In this document: piece by piece, positions 58,782-64,000 of the stretch
Layout: the number at the start of each line of letters is the position of its first letter
Position numbering within the stretch: the stretch's first letter is position 1
NCBI RefSeq assembly: GCF_040358255.1
Contig: NZ_CP132938.1
Span: forward strand, 2,542,001-2,606,000
Length of the DNA: 64,000 nt
DNA from: Tunturibacter gelidoferens
GTDB lineage: Bacteria > Acidobacteriota > Terriglobia > Terriglobales > Acidobacteriaceae
Reading direction: 5' to 3'
Notes under the pieces: model-generated
The model's input: only the letters and a program-made list of their open reading frames with translations
The model's database searches: none
Told to the model about the DNA's origin: nothing
Program-made: the position numbers and the translations under genes

Positions 58782-58959
58782 TCGAGTGCCGTTCCTTTCG
58801 GGAAGGTACCCCCCTCCCTCCCGTCTTAGTTGCGTAAAGTCTTCCATCCAAAAGATTTCACGTCGTACTTTGGGTACACGATTGAGGCAAGGTACCAGAT
58901 TTGAGTCACACTCTGGTGAACCGGGGCCGTGCTTTGCACCTGTCGGTACTCTGTTTTTA

Positions 58960-59041
58960 AGTATAGCTGGCGGGGGGTAACTAATATGCCATGTGGATGC
59001 CGTTGATGGATGGGGGTTTGGGTGAGTTTAGGGGTTGACAG
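58960..59041 (-). repeat. Promoter end of the composite element, copy C
   Basis: Minus strand TGGCATATT, 17 nt, TATACT (58960-58991), then 42 nt to GTTGACAG (59034-59041), the same layout as element A (41 nt). The repeats and the strong hairpin are missing here; downstream DNA leads to agmatine deiminase, for which this is a candidate promoter. Confidence 0.55.
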
Positions 59042-59391
59042 AGAAGCTTAAGAAAAACAACAGGAGAGGTGGGGGGCTCTCTCTTTGAGCGTCCCCGCCG
59101 CACTGCGTCTACCTTGGCATTCCTTCTTGACATTCCTTCTCCATGGACTCATGATCTTTCGGCACGTCAGATAGGCCTAATTGTTTCCGGGTGATTTCCA
59201 GGTCAGTCTTTCTCAGTGCGATTGAGTGTTTCATTGGCTCCCTTTGTTTGAGGAGCAGCTCCCAAGGTCCAAGAGTTACCTCCCTGTTCGGGTAAATATC
59301 AGAAGTATCCGCGAAAGCGTCGCTGCGATCGCCTAGCTTGGGCGAGCCATTCGTCCTATCCGAACCCTAACGACCTAAATAGGGGTTCCCC
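59042..59391. other. Intergenic stretch upstream of the dihaem peroxidase
   Basis: No gene seen. Contains two nearby copies of TTGACATTCCTTCT/ATTCCTTCTTGACATTCC type sequence near 59120-59145 and the promoter region of the peroxidase gene. Confidence 0.4.
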
Positions 59392-61029
59392 ATGAACCAG
59401 ACTAGATTGCTAGCACTAGCCGCGGGCTGTGCGACGGTCGCGGCTGTCATGTCCTTTTCCCATCACATCGTGCACGGACAAAGTCAAGCATCGCCATCCG
59501 CCGCAACGGTCATACCGCCATTCTCCGTGTGCAGCAGGAATGTGAACATTGCTTCGTTGCTCCCTGGCGGAGCCCACGAAGACCCGGATGTCGTGATTGC
59601 GAACGCGTTTATCACCCTCACTGAATCAAGCCTGCTCCAGCAGGTCGAACAGGCGCCTTCGCTGGACCTGTATCACCAGCTCACCTTGCTCGGTAAAACC
59701 GAGATTTACGATGTGAACCTGTCCCCCGCCAAGAACATAGCCTGCGCGACCTGCCATGTCCCGTACACAGGATTCAGAGGCGCTTCGAGTGTCTTCAATG
59801 CAACCACCGCTGCTCAGCCTGGAGGGACTGCAATCACCAATGCAACTCCGCCAGAGCCGAACTACCGTATCGGTCCAAGAAATCCCCAAAGTTATGCGTA
59901 CGCCGCCTTCGCGCCAATCCTGCACTACAACGCAACGCAGAATAGTTTCTATGGCGGCAATTTCTGGGATATGCGCGCCACTGGAATCCGCCTCGGCAAT
60001 CCAGCGGCAGAACAGGCAGAAGGACCGCCGGTGAATCCTGTGGAGATGGGAAATATCGACACGGCATGCGTGGTTTGGAAGGCGTCAGAGAGCCAATATG
60101 CTTCGCTGATCACACTGATATGGGGCGCTCAATCGTTCGCGATCCGTTGGCCTTCGAATGTGGCCGCTGTATGCGCCAAGCCAGGTCCACCTCCAACGAA
60201 CGATCCACTCCCGGTACATCTCAGTACTGTTGATCGGGGAACATCAGACACCACGTATGACCATATAGCGATGTCAATGGCATCGTATGAATCTTCCCCC
60301 GATGTCAGTGGTTTCTCCTCGAAGTTCGACGCCTATCTCGCCGGCAATGCGACCTTGACTCCCGCAGAACTGAACGGCTACACGTTGTTCAATGGCAAAG
60401 CGCGTTGCAATCAATGCCATCTGAGCGGCACCGCGGTAGGTTCGACCAATAGCCAGGCGCCGGCCGATGTGGGACCGCTCTTCACCGATTTCACGGCAAA
60501 CAATATTGGGCTCCCCAAGAATTTGGCTCTTCCGTACTATTGCGAGAACAAGCCTGACCAGTTTGGATACACCGCGAATCCCCTGGGCTTCGCCTTCGTC
60601 GATTTGGGAGTAGGAGGGTTTCTGAACGGCACGGGCGCTGCGCCCAATCCGAATACGCTGCAGTGGAAACAGCTTGCGCCACTGTTTAACGGTATGTTCC
60701 AAACGCCCACCGCGCGCAACGTCGACAAGAGGCCGAGCCCCACCTTCGTGAAGGAGTATATGCACAACGGGTATCTAAAGAGCCTGAAAGAAGTCGTTCA
60801 CTTCTATAACACCTCACAGGCACTGCCGCGTTGCGCGCAGGGTTCACCCGGCGAGAAGGTGACCTGCTGGCCAGCGCCTGAGTACCCGGCCACCCTGAAC
60901 ACGACGCAGTTGGGCAATCTGGGCTTAACCAGCGCTGAGGAAGACGATGTTGTTGCCTTCCTTCAAACGCTAACGGATGGCTTTGTCACCTCGCCAGCTA
61001 CGTTTGCCCGTCCGGCGAAAAAGGAATAG
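59392..61029 (+). CDS. Dihaem cytochrome c peroxidase-like protein
   Basis: Exported dihaem cytochrome c peroxidase/MauG-like protein of 545 residues. A signal peptide (LLALAAGCATVAAVMSFSHH) is followed by haem motif CATCHVPYTG (CxxCH, near residue 118) and a second haem motif CNQCHLSG near residue 342. Other features: GNFWDMRATG, SSPDVSGFSSKFDAYLAG, FQTPTARNVDKRPSPTFVKE and YMHNGYLKSLKEVVHFYNT, the C-terminal stretch common to the family. It reduces hydrogen peroxide or acts as an oxidase of modified cofactors. Codon third positions are less G-rich than the surroundings and the gene is inserted, in opposite orientation, between aguA and aguB, suggesting later acquisition. Confidence 0.9.
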   Translation: MNQTRLLALAAGCATVAAVMSFSHHIVHGQSQASPSAATVIPPFSVCSRNVNIASLLPGGAHEDPDVVIANAFITLTESSLLQQVEQAPSLDLYHQLTLLGKTEIYDVNLSPAKNIACATCHVPYTGFRGASSVFNATTAAQPGGTAITNATPPEPNYRIGPRNPQSYAYAAFAPILHYNATQNSFYGGNFWDMRATGIRLGNPAAEQAEGPPVNPVEMGNIDTACVVWKASESQYASLITLIWGAQSFAIRWPSNVAAVCAKPGPPPTNDPLPVHLSTVDRGTSDTTYDHIAMSMASYESSPDVSGFSSKFDAYLAGNATLTPAELNGYTLFNGKARCNQCHLSGTAVGSTNSQAPADVGPLFTDFTANNIGLPKNLALPYYCENKPDQFGYTANPLGFAFVDLGVGGFLNGTGAAPNPNTLQWKQLAPLFNGMFQTPTARNVDKRPSPTFVKEYMHNGYLKSLKEVVHFYNTSQALPRCAQGSPGEKVTCWPAPEYPATLNTTQLGNLGLTSAEEDDVVAFLQTLTDGFVTSPATFARPAKKE

Positions 61030-61057
61030 CGATCAAGAGTCAGACCTACGCCAAGCA

Positions 61058-61098
61058 GATCCTTCACTTCGTGCAGAATGACGCCGCAGTGAAGGATC
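61058..61098. terminator. Bidirectional hairpin between peroxidase and aguB
   Basis: GATCCTTCACT / AGTGAAGGATC, 11-bp stem, 19-nt loop, between converging genes. The left arm belongs to the dispersed GATCCTTC...GCAGAATGAC repeat family. No long T-run on either side. Confidence 0.55.
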
Positions 61099-61114
61099 TG
61101 TGAAGTCGTGAGTT

Positions 61115-62062
61115 CTAGTCGATGAAGCGGCTGGTGATGCCGTTGTAGGCGTCGATGCGGCGGTCGCGGAGGAAGGGCCAGTTGCGGCGAGTGTCTTCCT
61201 GGAGCTTGAGGTCGATCTCTGCGATGAGGATCTCCTCTTTGTCGTGGGAGGCTTGCGCGATGACACGGCCGAAGGGGTCGGCGATGAAGCTGCCGCCCCA
61301 GAACTCTAGGCCTGAGCTTGGGGTGTGGTCGCCAGGGCCGCGCATCTCGACGCCGTTGTGGATGACGTCGCCGTGCTCGTGGCCTACGCGGTTGACGGCG
61401 CCGACGAAGACGCCGTTGGAGATAGCGTGGGCGCGCTGGGTGATCTGCCAGGCGGAGTACTGGGCTTCGCCGTACTCGGCTTTCTCGGAGGGGTGCCAGC
61501 CGATGGCGGTGGGGTAGAAGAGGGTGTTGGCGCCGCGGAGGGCGGTCTCGCGGGCGGCTTCTGGGTACCACTGGTCCCAGCAGACGAGCGTGCCGATGTC
61601 GCCCTGCGTGGTCTTCATGGCTTTGAAGCCGAGGTCGCCGGGGGTGAAGTAGAACTTCTCGTAGTAGAGCGGGTCGTCGGGGATGTGCATCTTGCGGTAG
61701 ATGCCCTTGATGCTGCCGTCGGTTTCGAGGATAGCGGCGGTGTTGTGGTAGAGGCCGGGGGCGCGTCGCTCGAAGAGGCTGGCGATGACGACTACTTTTT
61801 CTTCCTTGGCGACGGAGCTGAGGCGCTCGGTGGAGGGCCCGGGGATGGACTCGGCGGTGTCGAAGAGGGCGTGCTCTTCGCGCTGACAGAAGTACTGGGC
61901 GCGGAAGAGCTCGGGGAGGCAGATGACGTTGGCTCCGGCGCGGGCGGCTTCGCGGACACGGTCGGCGGCTTTGTCGAGGTTGGCTGCGGTGTCGGGGACG
62001 CAGGACATCTGGATGAGGCCGATGCGTTTGTTGGGGGTGGTCTTGCTGCTGGTTGTCGTCAT
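61115..62062 (-). CDS. aguB: N-carbamoylputrescine amidase
   Basis: Nitrilase-superfamily enzyme hydrolysing N-carbamoylputrescine to putrescine, CO2 and ammonia. 315 residues with catalytic glutamate in VICLPELFRAQYF, lysine in GIYRKMHIPDDPLYYEKFYF and cysteine in GTLVCWDQWYPEAARETALR, plus NRVGHEHGDVIHNGVEMRG and the end stretch WPFLRDRRIDAYNGITSRF, specific to AguB. ATG 62062. Works with agmatine deiminase (57696-58781) on the same strand; the intervening peroxidase gene is on the opposite strand. Confidence 0.94.
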   Translation of the reverse strand: MTTTSSKTTPNKRIGLIQMSCVPDTAANLDKAADRVREAARAGANVICLPELFRAQYFCQREEHALFDTAESIPGPSTERLSSVAKEEKVVVIASLFERRAPGLYHNTAAILETDGSIKGIYRKMHIPDDPLYYEKFYFTPGDLGFKAMKTTQGDIGTLVCWDQWYPEAARETALRGANTLFYPTAIGWHPSEKAEYGEAQYSAWQITQRAHAISNGVFVGAVNRVGHEHGDVIHNGVEMRGPGDHTPSSGLEFWGGSFIADPFGRVIAQASHDKEEILIAEIDLKLQEDTRRNWPFLRDRRIDAYNGITSRFID

Positions 62063-62199
62063 GATGATCCTGATTCAAGTTTATAGGCGTTTGTTGCGCG
62101 AGATGAGGCTGTTGGCGGCCAGGAAACGGGTTATTTGCAAGAGGTTAATCTTTGGGTGATTGGCGGCTCGATGGAAAGCGGTTCGCGCGGGGCGCGAAT

Positions 62200-62234
62200 G
62201 CCCACTCATGCGATGAGACTGCATGAATGGGGCA
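62200..62234. repeat. Palindromic repeat, TGCCCA-CTCATGC / GCATGAATGGGGCA
   Basis: Arms TGCCCACTCATGC and GCATGAATGGGGCA with a 9-nt loop and one bulge. It resembles hairpin repeats seen elsewhere in acidobacterial intergenic DNA (recollection, not checked). Not followed by T-run. Confidence 0.5.
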
Positions 62235-62282
62235 CCCCGGGGTCGAAAGGCTTTGATGGTATGGGGGATGTGAAGCTTATCG

Positions 62283-62309
62283 GGATCCTTCGCTCCCGCT
62301 CAGGATGAC
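62283..62309. repeat. Dispersed intergenic repeat (CGCTCAGGATGAC type)
   Basis: GGATCCTTCGCTCCCGCTCA followed by GGATGAC. Second clear copy of the family at 22325-22351. Confidence 0.6.
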
Positions 62310-62350
62310 AGCAAAACTCGGGAGCGGCGCTTAATCAGAGTTTCATAAGG

Positions 62351-63409
62351 CTAGCTCTTCGGCGTGACTGGCACGGTGCGGGCGATGGGCTCGATGCGGT
62401 TGACGCTTTGGAAGGGGAGCATCCAGCCGGGGTACTCGGGTGGCAAGGCGCTGACCTCGTCGAGCTGCTTGAGTTCTTCGGGTGTGAGTTTGAGATCGAC
62501 GGCGGCGAGATTGTCGTTGAGCTGGTCGAGGCGTTTGGCTCCGATGATGATGGAGGTGACGACGGGCTTTTCTAACAGCCAGGCTAGGGAGATGCGGGCG
62601 GGGCTGCAGTTGTGGGCCTTGGCGATGGGGGCCATGACGTCGAGGATGCGCCAGGTGCGCTCTTTGTCGACGATGGGGAAGTCGAACTCGGAGCGGCGGG
62701 AGCCTTCGGGACGCTGATTTTCGCGGGAGAACTTGCCGGAGAGCAGGCCGCCGGCGAGTGGGCTCCAGACGAGGAGGCCGGTCTTTTCGGCTTCGAGGAG
62801 AGGAACGAGATCGCGCTCGAGGTCGCGGCCGGCGATGGAGTAATAGGCCTGGAGGGTGTCGAAGCGGGCGAGGTTTTTGAACTGGGAGATGCCGAGGGCT
62901 TTGGTGATCTTCCAGGCCTGCCAGTTGGAGACGCCGATGTAGCGAACCTTTCCTTGCTGGACGAGGGTGTCGAGGGCGCGGAGGGTCTCTTCGATTGGGG
63001 TGACGGTGTCGTTGCCGTGAATCTGGTAGAGGTCGATGTGGTCGGTCTGGAGGCGGCGGAGGCTGGCATCGACGGCGTCCATGATGTGGCCGCGGGAGGC
63101 GCCGACGTCGTTGCGGCCTTGGCCGGTGCGTCCGAAGACTTTGGTGGCGATGACGACGCTGTTGCGGGCGATGTTGAGATTTTTGAGGGACTGGCCGAGG
63201 GCTTTTTCGCTCTCGCCTTCGGAGTAGACGTCAGCGGTGTCGAAGAAGTTGATGCCGGCGTCGATGGAGGACTTGATGAGTTCATCGGCTCCGGATTGGT
63301 CGACGGTGCCGATGGCGCGGAAGAGGCCGGCGCCGCCGTGGAAGGTCATGGTGCCGAAGCAGAGGGTGGAGACGAGGAGGCCGGTGTCGCCGAGAGTTTT
63401 GTATTGCAT
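62351..63409 (-). CDS. Aldo/keto reductase
   Basis: NADPH-dependent oxidoreductase of 352 residues with the AKR TIM barrel: MQYKTLGDTGLLVSTLCFGT at the N-terminus, NFFDTADVYSEGESEKALGQ (catalytic Asp and Tyr), VVIATKVFGRTGQG (catalytic Lys), DHIDLYQIHGNDTVT (catalytic His), and the C-terminal cofactor site TSIIIGAKRLDQLNDNLAAV. Start ATG 63409 with AAGGATACCC upstream. Substrate not deducible. It stands alone, divergent from glutamine synthetase. Confidence 0.93.
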   Translation of the reverse strand: MQYKTLGDTGLLVSTLCFGTMTFHGGAGLFRAIGTVDQSGADELIKSSIDAGINFFDTADVYSEGESEKALGQSLKNLNIARNSVVIATKVFGRTGQGRNDVGASRGHIMDAVDASLRRLQTDHIDLYQIHGNDTVTPIEETLRALDTLVQQGKVRYIGVSNWQAWKITKALGISQFKNLARFDTLQAYYSIAGRDLERDLVPLLEAEKTGLLVWSPLAGGLLSGKFSRENQRPEGSRRSEFDFPIVDKERTWRILDVMAPIAKAHNCSPARISLAWLLEKPVVTSIIIGAKRLDQLNDNLAAVDLKLTPEELKQLDEVSALPPEYPGWMLPFQSVNRIEPIARTVPVTPKS

Positions 63410-63675
63410 GGGTATCCTTTTCGCCGAGGGTTCGGACGGACAAGTGATTAGACGTTGTGACGGGGCGCCGCGATTCAGACGTGGGGAAGAGCGATTGTCG
63501 CGCGGCGTCTTTGCGCTGACTGGCGAAGTTTGCTTTATTGCCGGTGAATTTTCTGTTACTTTTGATTGATAGAGCGGTCAGATCACGGTCGGGCACGCCC
63601 TCTTCCAATCACCTAAAAACATCTTTCCCAGCGGTTGCAGCAGGACGTGTATCTCATTGCAGAAGGAGTGTTATT

Positions 63676-64000
63676 TTGAGCGAATTTCGTGATTTTCTGG
63701 AGCTTTCGTATGGCGAACTCGAGGACCTGAACCTTGCGGCGAAGGAGCAGCGCAGGAACCGGGTTGCGGCCGATGTGATTCGTGAAGAGCGGTTGAAGTA
63801 CCTGACCGATGAGAGGCGGATCAAGGCCGTGACGGTGTTGTTCAGCGATCTCGAAGGCCGTCTGCACATGCTGGACTACGACAAGAAGTTCCTGGTGAAG
63901 AGCTATGACAACCTGACGTTTGACGGCTCGTCGATTCGCGGATTTACGGCGCAGCGGGAGAGCGATCTGCGGCTGGGGATCGATTGGAGCGCGTTTTACT
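63676..64000 (+). CDS. glnA: Glutamine synthetase (5' part, runs off window)
   Basis: N-terminal part (108 codons) of a type I glutamine synthetase, forming glutamine from glutamate, ammonia and ATP. TTG at 63676 is the start: AAGGAG (63663-63668) lies 7 bases before it. Visible sequence reads LSEFRDFLELSYGELEDLNL, then RRIKAVTVLFSDLEGRLHML (beta-grasp domain), and KKFLVKSYDNLTFDGSSIRG FT-type loop with AQRESDLRLGIDW, the sequence of the first active-site region. The catalytic barrel lies outside the window. Confidence 0.9.
   Translation, partial: MSEFRDFLELSYGELEDLNLAAKEQRRNRVAADVIREERLKYLTDERRIKAVTVLFSDLEGRLHMLDYDKKFLVKSYDNLTFDGSSIRGFTAQRESDLRLGIDWSAFY

Noticed and set aside
60963-62078. 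Minus-strand frame of 371 codons over aguB
   Set aside because: Arginine-rich shadow frame of aguB.

Overview
The window looks like chromosomal DNA of an acidobacterium of the Terriglobia (Edaphobacter/Granulicella-like). This is an inference from gene content: two very large TonB-dependent receptors with an N-terminal carboxypeptidase-regulatory domain, beta-propeller sensors with Y_Y_Y domains, Tat-exported sugar enzymes, a bifunctional rhamnulose-1-phosphate aldolase/dehydrogenase, high G+C, and several families of dispersed intergenic repeats. No rRNA, tRNA, CRISPR array, transposase or phage gene was found.

Region 1 to 18.4 kb is an L-rhamnose island. A propeller histidine kinase (cut by the window start) lies behind rhaT, the rhamnose/proton symporter. 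lutABC diverges from rhaT, followed by rhaI (isomerase), a propeller GGDEF protein on the other strand, a regulator joining an IclR-type HTH to a periplasmic-binding-protein domain, the aldolase/dehydrogenase and rhaB. Read together: import, isomerisation, phosphorylation, cleavage to DHAP and L-lactaldehyde, oxidation to L-lactate, then LutABC oxidation to pyruvate. A 20-bp sequence occurs exactly twice, in opposite orientation, in the rhaT/lutA gap and upstream of rhaI, and looks like the operator of this regulon. An RNB-type RNase and a class II aldolase follow.

Region 18.8 to 34.2 kb is a glycan-use island, all on the minus strand: two GH39-like glycosidases in tandem, an Oar-like TonB receptor with two LacI-type operator palindromes upstream, a STAS protein, three Tat-exported sugar enzymes (TIM-barrel, Gfo/Idh/MocA, TIM-barrel) and a second Oar-like receptor.

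Region 34.3 to 64 kb is mostly housekeeping and small accessory genes: doxX-like/pyrE, a TetR regulator divergent from a SnoaL-like protein, a CPBP protease with uvrA, a nitroreductase, an alpha/beta hydrolase, ubiX, a YkgJ protein, a PRISE-type reductase, GH32, purB, a run from tadA-DUF3175 to a glutaredoxin, agmatine deiminase and N-carbamoylputrescine amidase (putrescine synthesis) separated by a dihaem peroxidase, an aldo/keto reductase and the start of glutamine synthetase.

The most unusual material lies between genes. Two copies (A, about 35.54-35.80 kb; B, about 47.34-47.68 kb) of one composite element carry, in the same order, a GGTA/CCCC-rich end, two tandem 29-nt repeats, a hairpin, a short leader and a promoter-like module with 17-nt spacing. 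A third place (58.96-59.04 kb) carries only the promoter end. The hairpin stems differ in sequence but hold the same place, as expected for a conserved small-RNA or terminator cassette. A 190-bp inverted repeat (46.52-46.71 kb), a GGCAAC-rich tract (54.05-54.32 kb) and several smaller dispersed repeats complete the picture.
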